Shown piece by piece: positions 7,649 to 15,904 of a stretch of DNA of 64,000 bases. Source of the DNA: Enhydrobacter aerosaccus (GTDB lineage: Bacteria; Pseudomonadota; Alphaproteobacteria; Reyranellales; Reyranellaceae); assembly GCA_903832005.1 (NCBI GenBank), contig CAIKZO010000123.1, forward strand, positions 1 through 64,000. The letters are read 5' to 3'. The notes beneath the pieces are model-generated. The model did not search any database. It was not told the origin of the DNA and worked only from the letters and a program-made list of their open reading frames with translations. The position numbers and the translations under genes were made by a program. Every line of letters begins with the position of its first letter. The first letter of the stretch is position 1.

Positions 7649-8958
7649 CCCGTGGTGACCGCCGTCTCGACGTCGCTGGGATCGATCTGCCGGCGCAAGC
7701 CTGCGTTCAGCGCATCGCGGTCGAGCTCGCCCTCCCACCACGCCACGACAATGGCGGCGATGCCGTTGCCGGTGATGTTGGTGAGCGCGCGCACTTCCGA
7801 CATGAACTTGTCGATCGAGAAGACGATCGCCATGCCGGGCACCAGCGCCGGATTGACGACGGTGAGCGTGGCCGCGAGCGTGATGAAGCCCGCACCCGTG
7901 ACGCCGCTCGCGCCCTTGGAGGTCAGCATCGCCACCACCAGGATCAGCAGCTGCTGCTCGAGGCTGAGATGGACGCCCAGCGCATGGCCGATGAACAGCG
8001 TCGCCAGGGTCATGTAGATGTTGGTGCCGTCGAGGTTGAACGAATAGCCCGTCGGCACGACGAGGCCCACGACCGGCTTGGAGCAGCCGAGCCGTTCCAG
8101 CTTCTCCATGAGCTGCGGCAGGGCGCTCTCCGACGAGGAGGTGCCGAGCACGATCAGCAGCTCGTCCTTGATGTAGGCGATGAAGCGGAAGATGTTGAAG
8201 CCGACGATGCGGGCGATGGTGCCCAGCACCACCACAACGAACAGCGCCGCCGTCACGTAGAACACCGCGATCAGGCCGAGCAGGTCGCCCAGCGCCGCCG
8301 GGCCGAACTTGCCGATCGTGTAGGCCATCGCGCCAAACGCACCGAAGGGCGCCGCCTTCATCACGATGCCGATCACGCCGAAGATCGCGTGGCTGGTCTC
8401 GTCGACGAGGTCGCGCAGCCTGGCGCCACGCTCGCCCATCGCCATCAGCGAGAAGCCGAACAGGATGGCGAACAGCAGCACCTGCAGGATGTCGCCCTTG
8501 GCGAGCGCGCCCACGACCGAGTCGGGAATGATGTTGAGCACGAAGTCGACCGACTTCTGCGCCTCGGCCTGCTTGGCGAAGCTCGCCACGGCGGCGGCGT
8601 TCGCCTTGCCGGCGAGGCCGTCGCCGATCGGCACGAGGTTGCCGATGATCAGGCCGATCACCAGCGCGAAGGTCGAGACGATCTCGAAGTAGACCAGCGC
8701 CTTGATGCCGACCCGGCCCACCTTGCGCGCGTCCTGGATGTGGCTGATGCCCGACACGACGGTGCAGAAGATGATCGGCGCGATGACCATGCGGATCAGC
8801 CGGATAAAGCCATCGCCCAGCGCCTTGATCCAGTCGTTGGTGGCGATGTTGGGCCACAGCCAGCCGACCACCACGCCTAGCGCAATCGCAAACAGCACCT
8901 GGACATAGAGGATCCGGTACCACGGCTTCTTCGGTGCCGCTGTGCCCACACTTGCCAT
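7645..8958 (-). CDS. C4-dicarboxylate/H+ symporter DctA
   Basis: A 436-residue inner-membrane transporter of the dicarboxylate/amino acid:cation symporter family, taking up succinate, fumarate or malate with protons. It shows the serine-rich loop [10 protein letters not shown], the [13 protein letters not shown] motif and [13 protein letters not shown], all diagnostic of DctA/GltP proteins. Hydrophobic helices run along the whole length. The ATG at 8958 follows GGGAGGGG and is preferred over an upstream alternative. No DctB/DctD sensor-regulator pair is nearby. It converges on the MocR gene with shared stop bases. Confidence 0.93.
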   Translation of the reverse strand: MASVGTAAPKKPWYRILYVQVLFAIALGVVVGWLWPNIATNDWIKALGDGFIRLIRMVIAPIIFCTVVSGISHIQDARKVGRVGIKALVYFEIVSTFALVIGLIIGNLVPIGDGLAGKANAAAVASFAKQAEAQKSVDFVLNIIPDSVVGALAKGDILQVLLFAILFGFSLMAMGERGARLRDLVDETSHAIFGVIGIVMKAAPFGAFGAMAYTIGKFGPAALGDLLGLIAVFYVTAALFVVVVLGTIARIVGFNIFRFIAYIKDELLIVLGTSSSESALPQLMEKLERLGCSKPVVGLVVPTGYSFNLDGTNIYMTLATLFIGHALGVHLSLEQQLLILVVAMLTSKGASGVTGAGFITLAATLTVVNPALVPGMAIVFSIDKFMSEVRALTNITGNGIAAIVVAWWEGELDRDALNAGLRRQIDPSDVETAVTTG

Positions 8959-9012
8959 CGTCGTTCCCCTCCCAGGGACGTTCAAAAGAAGAACTTATAG
9001 CACGGCGCGATG

Positions 9013-9390
9013 TCAGCCCGGCAGCGGTTGCGCGTCGAGCCAGGCGCGCGCTTCTTTCACGGTCTTGAAGACGCCGACCGGTCGCTTGCCCGGGGTGAGA
9101 TTGATATAGCGCTCGATGACCGTGGTCGTCGGCGCGTCGACCGTGACGAAAACCAGGGGGCCGCCGACCATGGTTGCCGTGTAGGCACTTATGCGCGCAC
9201 CCAGCATCATGACATCGTGATCGTCATGCTCCGGCACGACCGTCGTGACGTCGAACAGCTTGCCGTAGGGCATTGCGCCTGCGGTCACGATGTCGTCGAG
9301 ATAGACCTCGACGTCCTTCAAGGTCACCACCCCGTCACCGGTGATCAGGACCAATTTCTCAGGATGCAGGATTTCCCAGCGCAGCGGCAT
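9013..9390 (-). CDS. Hypothetical protein, STAS/SpoIIAA-like
   Basis: A 125-residue soluble protein. The order of predicted strands and helices, with an N-terminal VLITGDGVVTLKDVEVYLDD and a central KLFDVTTVVP, resembles small SpoIIAA/STAS-like proteins often annotated as hypothetical in alphaproteobacteria. No catalytic motif is seen. It lies 28 bases downstream of the M48 protease gene on the same strand and may be the last gene of that operon. Confidence 0.6.
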   Translation of the reverse strand: MPLRWEILHPEKLVLITGDGVVTLKDVEVYLDDIVTAGAMPYGKLFDVTTVVPEHDDHDVMMLGARISAYTATMVGGPLVFVTVDAPTTTVIERYINLTPGKRPVGVFKTVKEARAWLDAQPLPG

Positions 9391-9418
9391 TCGTCTCGTC
9401 CATATTCGCTCAGGCCTA

Positions 9419-10480
9419 TTAGTCGCACACCGAGCGCAGGGCTTTCCACTCCTGTTCGGTAAAGGCCGGGCGGCCGGTGGGCGGACGCTTCGTCGCGGCG
9501 ATGCGCTCCGCCGTCGGCGGGTGATCAGACCAGATGCCGAGCGACAGCGCCGTATCCGCGGGTTCGTGCTGCATCAGCTGCTCGAAGAAGCGCGACATGC
9601 CGTCGGCCCGCAGGCCTCGCTTTTCAAGCAGCCGGATGCCGGTCGCATCGGCCTCGCGCTCGAAGGCCCGGCCATTGCGCAGCGCCAGCAGCAGGCTGCT
9701 GCCCGACCCCAGGGTGCCGAGATCGGAGTAGCCGCCGGTCAGCAGCCCCAGCAGCAGGTTGATGCCGTACTGTCGCGCCATGCCCTTTATCGGATGCTCG
9801 TTCACGGCGTGGCCGATCTCGTGCGCCAGCACGCCCGCCACTTGCTCCCCATCCTTGGCCTGGTCGATGAGCTCCGAATAGAAAACGAGATAGCCGCCCG
9901 GCAGGGTGAAGGCGTTGACCGGCCCCCCCTTCACGATCGTCACGCCGACCGGATGGCCGAGCTCGCCGGTGCGGGCCAGCCGATTGGCGAGATCGTTGAT
10001 GGCTTTCAGTCCCTCGGTGCCCTTGCACAGCGTGCGGCCGGCCAACAGCTCGTCCCGCACCTCGCGACCGACCTTGGCTTGCAGCCGATAGGGCACCAGG
10101 GGAGCGGCATACTCGCTGCCGTAGTCGACGAGGCCGAAGAAGGCCGCCACCAGCACGACCAGCGCCGCGCCCAGTTTCAGTACGCGCGGCGCGGCCTTGG
10201 GCCTGGGCGCATCGAGCGCTGCGAGATAGGCCACGCGTGCGAGCTCCGTCCTCAGCGCCGGCTCGACCACGACCAGCCGCGCATCGCTGCCGGCGACGCT
10301 CACCAACGGCACCGCCTCGTGCTCGGTATCGCCCAGCACGACCAGGTCCTCGAGCCGCCAGCGTGCGACGATCGAGAAATCGTCGGGCCGGTAGATGATC
10401 AGCTCGCCGATGCCCCACTTGGCGCCGACTTCGGTGACGGAGGCGGTGATGCCGTCGTAGTAGCGTGCGGGCCCAGCCAT
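9419..10480 (-). CDS. M48-family membrane metallopeptidase
   Basis: A 353-residue zinc protease. The N-terminal 95 residues form a soluble domain, a single membrane helix lies at about 101-118, and the M48 domain follows. The zinc site HEIGH is at residues 220-224 and the third ligand is in FEREAD (about 274-278). Homologues such as BepA and LoiP act in outer-membrane quality control, so the catalytic domain here probably faces the periplasm. The ATG at 10480 follows the stop of the DUF898 gene by two bases, so translation is likely coupled. Only this start separates it from the fused-looking longer frame. Confidence 0.87.
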   Translation of the reverse strand: MAGPARYYDGITASVTEVGAKWGIGELIIYRPDDFSIVARWRLEDLVVLGDTEHEAVPLVSVAGSDARLVVVEPALRTELARVAYLAALDAPRPKAAPRVLKLGAALVVLVAAFFGLVDYGSEYAAPLVPYRLQAKVGREVRDELLAGRTLCKGTEGLKAINDLANRLARTGELGHPVGVTIVKGGPVNAFTLPGGYLVFYSELIDQAKDGEQVAGVLAHEIGHAVNEHPIKGMARQYGINLLLGLLTGGYSDLGTLGSGSSLLLALRNGRAFEREADATGIRLLEKRGLRADGMSRFFEQLMQHEPADTALSLGIWSDHPPTAERIAATKRPPTGRPAFTEQEWKALRSVCD

Positions 10481-10482
10481 GC

Positions 10483-11628
10483 TCAGACTCCGCTCACGTC
10501 GAACATGTCGAGCAGGCCCTCGCCGTAGTTCGGCCCCTTGTCGGGCGGCTGCCGGATCGCGGCCCCATCGGGCACGCCGTAGATCCAGAGCTCGTTGGCG
10601 ATCAGCCGCAAGGTGCGGTGCATCACCCACGGCCAGCCCAGCCCCAGGGTCATGACGACGATCAGGTAGTTCACGACCATGAAGCTCCACATGTGGCGCG
10701 TGCCGATCGCGGTGGCGAACAGCACCGGCCCCGCGCGCACGCGCGCCACGAGATAGCGGAAGAGATAGGCCTGCCACCAGCAGCGCAGCGGCAGGATCAG
10801 CACGCCGAACAGCGTCGACACGACCAGGAAGGCAATGACGATGATGAGGACCGTGGTGAGCCCGGGCTTGGTGAAGATCTCGGTGATCTTGGCCTGGTCG
10901 ACGCCAAGCTTGGCGCCGCCGATGCCAAAGGCGGTGGCCGTGAGCCCGATCACCGCGATCCAGACGGCGATGTTCAAAAAGTAGTAGCCGATGTAGCGGC
11001 CGTAGATGTCGCCGGCGCGGCCGGCAAACTCGAAGCGCTGCGTGCCGATCGCCGCGCCCGTGATGCGTGGCCGCGCGAGGTTGACCGAGACCAGCGGCGT
11101 CATCAGCTGACCGGTCATGGCGTTGGCGAAGTTGAGCGCCGTGGCCATCGCGCCATAACTCCAGGCCGAACCTGCCTGCGCACCGCGGATGCCGCGCCAA
11201 CGGGTGCGTGAGAGCCGGTAGCGCAGGCCGGTGTACTGGCCGACGAAGGCCAATGGAAAGCCGATGAAGGCCACCGATATATAGAAGACGTCGAGCACGC
11301 CGAAGCCCGGTACGGCACGGCGCTCGATCGAGAAGTGCCAGACCAGCCAGACAAGGCCGGCCCACAGGCCCAGGATCAGCAGCACCAGCACGAAGCCGAT
11401 GAATAGCTCGAGCCCCCGCCCGCGATATTCGAAGCGGTCGCCCAGCACGGAGAAGTGACTCCACAGATAACGCCGCAGCCTCGTGCGGCCCCAGAAGCGC
11501 GACCAGCCCAGGGTCAGCACCATCAGCAACAGGTGCCGCAGGTAGATGCCGTAGAGCTCGCCGAGCTTGCCGTCGTAGACCGGCCGGCTGGGCGTGAGAG
11601 CGGGAGGCGGTGCGGAAGTGTCGGTCAT
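10483..11628 (-). CDS. DUF898/YjgN-family membrane protein
   Basis: A 381-residue integral membrane protein of the YjgN (DUF898) family. The family signature is present at the start (YDGKLGELYGIYLRHLLLM, then GWSRFWGRTRLRRYLW) and is repeated in a second half-unit around GRYIGYYFLNI. I count about six to eight hydrophobic segments. The function of the family is unknown. The ATG at 11628 overlaps the preceding gene's stop (ATGA). The gene is sandwiched between a hotdog-like protein and an M48 protease, which suggests a shared envelope role. Confidence 0.85.
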   Translation of the reverse strand: MTDTSAPPPALTPSRPVYDGKLGELYGIYLRHLLLMVLTLGWSRFWGRTRLRRYLWSHFSVLGDRFEYRGRGLELFIGFVLVLLILGLWAGLVWLVWHFSIERRAVPGFGVLDVFYISVAFIGFPLAFVGQYTGLRYRLSRTRWRGIRGAQAGSAWSYGAMATALNFANAMTGQLMTPLVSVNLARPRITGAAIGTQRFEFAGRAGDIYGRYIGYYFLNIAVWIAVIGLTATAFGIGGAKLGVDQAKITEIFTKPGLTTVLIIVIAFLVVSTLFGVLILPLRCWWQAYLFRYLVARVRAGPVLFATAIGTRHMWSFMVVNYLIVVMTLGLGWPWVMHRTLRLIANELWIYGVPDGAAIRQPPDKGPNYGEGLLDMFDVSGV

Positions 11629-11993
11629 GCGGTCCTGAGGGTCGCCGTTGCATGCAACATCGGTTCGACAACAGCATGACTGAACAACCAGCACTCGGCG
11701 TGAACGATATCGCGGTCCCGGCGAATGACGCGCGACAGGGCCAGCACGTCGGCAAGCTGGGCCGCGCGGATCCGGGTCACATTGAGATGCGTCACCTCGG
11801 CCATGACGCCCGCCGCCGCGCGCAGCGACAGATGTGATACGGCCAGCAGCGCCGGCATCGTCCAGCCCTCGCCCTTTGGCGGCGAGAAACGCACGCGCAC
11901 GTCCTGATCCTGGCATTCCTCGACGAACAGCTCGTAGCGCTCGCGCTCCGGCGTTGCGCTTTCGAGGGCCGTCTGCAGTTCTTCTTCCGTCAT
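11625..11993 (-). CDS. Hypothetical protein, possibly hotdog-fold
   Basis: A 122-residue soluble protein. The stretch GWTMPALLAVSHLSLRA, followed by THLNVTRIRAAQLADVLAL and HAECWLF, resembles the helix-and-strand layout of PaaI-like hotdog thioesterases, but the N-terminal strand region is unusual and the catalytic residue is unclear. It is the first gene of the minus-strand operon with DUF898 and M48 genes and overlaps the next gene by four bases. The ATG at 11993 lies only 30 bases from the divergent Nudix gene start. Confidence 0.6.
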   Translation of the reverse strand: MTEEELQTALESATPERERYELFVEECQDQDVRVRFSPPKGEGWTMPALLAVSHLSLRAAAGVMAEVTHLNVTRIRAAQLADVLALSRVIRRDRDIVHAECWLFSHAVVEPMLHATATLRTA

Positions 11994-12023
11994 CGGCCCC
12001 ACTCTATGCTATCTCCGGCCATC

Positions 12024-12908
12024 ATGTCCTTCCTCGACCACATAAGGCGCTGCAACAACGCCGACCTCAGTCAGTTCGAGCCCTGGTTCATCGGCGACCG
12101 GCGCGTCGGCTTCCTGCATCGCGATTTCCTGCCGCTGGTTGCCGTGCGTACCGAGCTGTTCGGCCATCGCGACGGCGGCTGGCACCTCTCGTCCGCCCTC
12201 GACACGCCGCAGAAGCGCAGTGCCGCCATGCGCACCTTCCTGCTCGACCTGCGCGAGCGCGGGCTGTTCGGCAAGCAGTGGCGCGAGGAGGCTTACAACG
12301 TGAGCCAGACCTTCGCCGATCCACCGCTGATGACCATGGAGCGCGCCGCCGTGCCATGGTTCGGCGTGCGCGCCTACGGCCCGCACATGACCGGCTTCGT
12401 GCGCAAGGCCGACGGGCTGCATCTGTGGGTGCCGCGTCGCTCCTACGACAAGCCGACCTTTCCCGGCGAACTCGACAACACCGTGGCGGGCGGACAGCCC
12501 GCGAGCATCGGCCTGCTCGACAATTTGATCAAGGAATGCGGCGAGGAAGCCTCGATCCCGCCCGAGCTTGCGCGCCAGGCCAGGGCGGTGAGCTATGTCT
12601 CCTATTGGAATCAGTCGAACTGTCAGTTGAAGCCCGACGTCATGACCTGCTTCGACCTCGAACTCCCGGCGGACTTCACGCCGCGCGCCAACGACGGCGA
12701 GGTCCATGCTTTCGAGCTGTGGCCCGTGCAGCGCGTGTTCGAGACCGTGCGCGATACCACAGAGTTCAAATACAACTGCAATCTGGTGTTGATTGATTTC
12801 TTCGTGCGCCACGGATTGATCCCCGCCGACGACCCGCTTTTCTTCGCGATCGCCGAAGGTTTGCATGCGCCGCAACCGAGTGAAGGGGGACCATCCACAG
12901 CGAGTTGA
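12024..12908 (+). CDS. DUF4743/Nudix hydrolase
   Basis: A 294-residue protein with an N-terminal DUF4743 region and a C-terminal Nudix domain, the layout of thiamine-pyrophosphokinase-associated (Tnr3-like) Nudix enzymes. The Nudix box is at about residues 156-178 (GGQPAS... then KECGEEAS), with the metal-binding glutamates Glu171, Glu174 and Glu175 intact. Tnr3-type Nudix enzymes hydrolyse damaged thiamine pyrophosphate forms, so a metabolite-repair role is plausible. ATG 12024 is preferred over ATG 12006, which is in frame; neither has a good ribosome site. It is divergent from the DUF898/M48 operon. Confidence 0.82.
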   Translation: MSFLDHIRRCNNADLSQFEPWFIGDRRVGFLHRDFLPLVAVRTELFGHRDGGWHLSSALDTPQKRSAAMRTFLLDLRERGLFGKQWREEAYNVSQTFADPPLMTMERAAVPWFGVRAYGPHMTGFVRKADGLHLWVPRRSYDKPTFPGELDNTVAGGQPASIGLLDNLIKECGEEASIPPELARQARAVSYVSYWNQSNCQLKPDVMTCFDLELPADFTPRANDGEVHAFELWPVQRVFETVRDTTEFKYNCNLVLIDFFVRHGLIPADDPLFFAIAEGLHAPQPSEGGPSTAS

Positions 12909-13004
12909 TGTAATCTCTCCTTAACGGATTCAGTCGAGCGCAATGGCGCGTCGTTCCGAATACGCGACCGGCTCGATTGGTTTTGCGGAAAGGGGGCACC
13001 CCTC

Positions 13005-13382
13005 ATGCCCTTTCGCACTCGGTCTGTTGTTGTCGCGATCACGCTTCTCACCTCCCTCACCGTTGGACTGCGGGTCGCCGCGCAGGACGGCCAGCACGGC
13101 ATCGGTCATGCCGAGAACCACGACTGGTACCAAAGCCTGAAACAGCCGGGCACGGGCATGTCGTGCTGCAACGGCACCGCGAACGGCATCGAAGGCGATT
13201 GCCGACCGACACGCGCCTACATCGACGACAACGGCACATGGCGTGCGCTGATGGACGGCAGATGGGTGGTCATACCGCCGCGCGCCGTCCTGCAAAGCCT
13301 GGCGCCCGATGGCGGCAGTCACATCTGCGCCAACCGCACCGGCACGATCTACTGCTTCATGGGTGGATCGCCGAAGTCTTAG
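13005..13382 (+). CDS. Small secreted protein, 125 aa
   Basis: A 125-residue protein with a signal peptide (about 1-26, ending RVAA). The mature part contains HDWYQSLKQPG, then CCNG, DCRPTRAY and two further cysteines, so it may be disulfide-bonded in the periplasm. Short proteins with this pattern occur widely in Rhizobiales and are annotated as hypothetical. The ATG at 13005 gives the signal peptide at once. The last codons form the left arm of a large hairpin. Function unknown. Confidence 0.75.
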   Translation: MPFRTRSVVVAITLLTSLTVGLRVAAQDGQHGIGHAENHDWYQSLKQPGTGMSCCNGTANGIEGDCRPTRAYIDDNGTWRALMDGRWVVIPPRAVLQSLAPDGGSHICANRTGTIYCFMGGSPKS

Positions 13383-13409
13383 CCGGCCGAAGGCCGCCTA
13401 AGACTTCGG
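13371..13409 (+). terminator. Hairpin spanning the stop codon of the small secreted protein gene
   Basis: Perfect 12-base arms at 13371-13382 and 13398-13409 enclose a second 5-bp stem (13384-13388 with 13392-13396) around a GAA loop. The left arm includes the TAG stop. There is no T-tract on either strand. It sits between convergent genes and could act for both as a transcription end or RNA-stability structure. Confidence 0.5.
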
Positions 13410-13470
13410 CGGGCAGGCGGCAGCGGTTGTAATCAACCGCGAGAGCCTGCGCGGTTCCAATTGCGCACCG

Positions 13471-14439
13471 TCACGCCGGTGGAGGAATCTTCGAGTCCTT
13501 GATGACTTTGCGCCACTTATCCGTCTCGCTGACGAGATCCTTGGCATAGGACTCTGCCGTGCCGCCGACAGGGATGAAGCCCAGTTCCTCGAGCCGCGCG
13601 CGCACCGTCTCGTCGGCCAGCGCCTGGTTGATCGCGCCGTTCAGGGCCTCGATCAGTTTGGGAGGCGTGCCGCCTGGCGCTGAGATGCCGAACGGCACGG
13701 CGGCTTCCATGCCGGAGAGGCCGACCTCGGCCACCGTCGGCACGTCGGGGATCAGCGACGAGCGCTTGGCGGTCGCCACCATCAGCCCGCGCACCTTGCC
13801 CGCCTTGATCGGCACCGCCGTCGGCATCAGCACATCGGAGAACACCGGCACGTGGCCCGCCATCACGTCGCGCAAGGCTTCGGCACTGCCCTTGTAGCCC
13901 ACGTGATCGAGCGGAATGCCGGTGCGCGCCTTGACGTATTCGCCCCACAGGTGCGGCACGCTGCCGACGCCCGCGGAGGCATAAGGCACGATGCGGCCCG
14001 GCTCGGCCTTCGACCAGGCGATCAGCTCGGCCACCGACTTGTACGGCGCGTCGTTGTTCGCGGCGAGCAGCATCGGCAGATCGACGAAGCGCGTGATCGG
14101 CGCCAGGTCCTTGAACGAGTCGTAGGGCAGCGGAATGCCGAACGCGACGTTCACCGACAGCGCGCCCGGCGTCAGCAGGATAGTGAGACCGTCGGGCTTG
14201 GCCTTGGCCACCACTTCGGTGCCGATGATCGTGCCGCCGCCCGGCTTGTTCTCGACGACGACCTGCTGGCCGAAGATCTTGGTGAGCTTCTCGGCGATGA
14301 TGCGGGAGGACGTATCGGTCGAACCGCCCGGCGCATAAGGCACCACGAAGCGCACCGGCCTGTCGGGGAAGCCCTGCGCGCGCCCGGGAAACGGCAGTGC
14401 CGCCGCCAGGGCCGCACCTAATAGATGACGCCGTTTCAT
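13471..14439 (-). CDS. Bug-family (TctC) solute-binding protein 1
   Basis: A 322-residue periplasmic binding protein of the Bug/TctC family, which binds carboxylates and other small acids, in some cases for a TctAB tripartite carrier. The signal peptide begins MKRRHLLG (a twin-arginine-like start) and ends near GRAQ. The family signature FVVPYAPGGSTDTSSR follows, with YKGSAEALRDVMAGHV later on. The ATG at 14439 is preceded by GGAGG. It is divergent from the TPR/amidase operon, and an amide or acid linked to those amidases could be its ligand. No tctAB genes are present. Confidence 0.9.
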   Translation of the reverse strand: MKRRHLLGAALAAALPFPGRAQGFPDRPVRFVVPYAPGGSTDTSSRIIAEKLTKIFGQQVVVENKPGGGTIIGTEVVAKAKPDGLTILLTPGALSVNVAFGIPLPYDSFKDLAPITRFVDLPMLLAANNDAPYKSVAELIAWSKAEPGRIVPYASAGVGSVPHLWGEYVKARTGIPLDHVGYKGSAEALRDVMAGHVPVFSDVLMPTAVPIKAGKVRGLMVATAKRSSLIPDVPTVAEVGLSGMEAAVPFGISAPGGTPPKLIEALNGAINQALADETVRARLEELGFIPVGGTAESYAKDLVSETDKWRKVIKDSKIPPPA

Positions 14440-14468
14440 TTTTCCTCCGTACTCTTTTGCCCAAGGTT

Positions 14469-14479
14469 GCACGTCGTGC
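14469..14479. promoter_or_regulatory. Small palindrome between divergent Bug and TPR genes
   Basis: GCACG-T-CGTGC is a perfect five-base inverted repeat in the 61-base gap between the divergent Bug gene (start 14439) and TPR gene (start 14501). Its position makes it a candidate operator controlling both units. No matching regulator gene is near. Confidence 0.3.
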
Positions 14480-14500
14480 GAAGCTGGCGCAACAAGGGGT

Positions 14501-15904
14501 ATGGGCGTGACGAGGGATGGGCAAGGTCTGGAAGTGAGCAATGCCGATGCGGGGGCAATCGGCGCGCTCGACTTCCTCAGGGACGAATGGCTGGCGTTCG
14601 GCAATCGGTTGAGCGAGTTCGTCGCCACTGCCGAGAAGGAAGAGCGCGCGCCGTTGCTGCCGCTGATGGCGGCAAGCCTGATGCTGTCGATGAACTCGGC
14701 CGACGGTCAGGCAGGCGCGGAGCGATTGCTCGCGCGCGCTGAAGCGCTGTCTAAGAAGGGCGCCGACGTCACCGATCGCGAGCGGGCGTGGCTCGCCGCA
14801 ACTACTGCATGGGTTGCCGGCGACACCGACCGGTGCCTGGCGATCCACGAGAAGATGAGTGCCGAGTGGCCGCGCGACCTGCTGGCGATCAAGCTCGGCC
14901 AGCTGCACGCCTTCAACCGTGGCGACGCCGAGACGCTGCTGCGCTTGGGCGAGCGCGCCGCCGCCGCCAATCCCGAGAACCGCTTCGTCCACGCCATGCA
15001 CGCCTTCGGCCTGGAGGAGTGCAATCGCATCGAGGAGGCGGAGGCCCTTGGACGCAAGGCGCTGACGATCGATCGACGCGATCCGTGGGCCCATCACGTC
15101 GTCGCCCACTGTCTCGAGACGCGCGGCCGCATCGTCGAGGGTGTCGCCTTCCTCCAGTCGATGTCCGACACCTGGGAAGGCTGCAACTCCTTCATGTACA
15201 CCCACAACTGGTGGCATCTCGCACTGTTCCTGATCGACCTCGATCGCGACAACGAGGCGCTGGCGCTGTTCGACAAGCGCGTGTGGGGCGTCTGGAAGGA
15301 ATTCGCCGAAGACCAGATCAACGCGATCTCGCTGCTGGCGCGGCTCGAACTGCGCGGCGTCGATGTCGGCACCCGCTGGGCCGACGTCGCCCCCTACCTG
15401 AAGCCGCGCCTGCACGAACACTTCTCGCCCTTCCTCGATCTTCAGTATCTCTACGGCCTCGCCCGCGCTGGCGAGCAGAGCGCCGTAACCGAGATGCTGG
15501 CCAGCCTCGAGGATCGCGCCGAGCGCGCCAAGAAGTTCGAGCGCGAGGCCTGGTCCGACTGCGCCGTGCCGGCCGCACACGGCCTCGCCGCGCATGCCGC
15601 GGGTGACTTCGCAAGCGCCGCGCGCCTGCTGGGCCAGGCGATGCCTCATCTGCAGTCGATCGGCGGCAGCATCGCCCAGCGCGCGCTGTTCGGCGCGATC
15701 CATCTCGACGCGATGATGCGTTCGGACTGGAACGACGCGGCGCTGAAGGTCCTGCAGGCCGACGATCGCGAACGGCCCACCGTGCCCGCCACCAAACGCG
15801 CGCTGGCCGGTCTCTATCGCAAGCTCGGCCGCACCGAGCAGGCCATGGCCGCCGACTACCAGGCCGAACAACTCGCGCGCCGCTACCGGGGATTGACGAT
15901 TTGA
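14501..15904 (+). CDS. TPR-repeat protein (TTC38-like)
   Basis: A 467-residue soluble protein made of helical repeats resembling the tetratricopeptide protein 38 family. Alternating units such as DTDRCLAIHEKMSAEWPRDL and RIEEAEALGRKALTIDRRDP fit TPR hairpins, and the histidine-rich WAHHVVAHCLE and THNWWHLALF motifs are conserved in that family. The role is probably protein-protein contact, but bacterial members are of unknown function. It is the first gene of an operon with two amidases and overlaps the next by four bases, so it may be functionally linked to amide breakdown. Confidence 0.8.
   Translation: MGVTRDGQGLEVSNADAGAIGALDFLRDEWLAFGNRLSEFVATAEKEERAPLLPLMAASLMLSMNSADGQAGAERLLARAEALSKKGADVTDRERAWLAATTAWVAGDTDRCLAIHEKMSAEWPRDLLAIKLGQLHAFNRGDAETLLRLGERAAAANPENRFVHAMHAFGLEECNRIEEAEALGRKALTIDRRDPWAHHVVAHCLETRGRIVEGVAFLQSMSDTWEGCNSFMYTHNWWHLALFLIDLDRDNEALALFDKRVWGVWKEFAEDQINAISLLARLELRGVDVGTRWADVAPYLKPRLHEHFSPFLDLQYLYGLARAGEQSAVTEMLASLEDRAERAKKFEREAWSDCAVPAAHGLAAHAAGDFASAARLLGQAMPHLQSIGGSIAQRALFGAIHLDAMMRSDWNDAALKVLQADDRERPTVPATKRALAGLYRKLGRTEQAMAADYQAEQLARRYRGLTI

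Noticed and set aside
6604..8880. A 758-codon plus-strand open frame through the MocR and dctA genes
   Set aside because: It is an alternative frame of the MocR gene and antisense to dctA. The product is an Arg/His/Asp-rich low-complexity sequence typical of GC-rich shadow frames.
9419..11755. An apparent fusion of DUF898-region sequence with the M48 protease
   Set aside because: DUF898 is encoded in a different frame (10483-11628). The protease begins at ATG 10480, giving a clean coupled junction.
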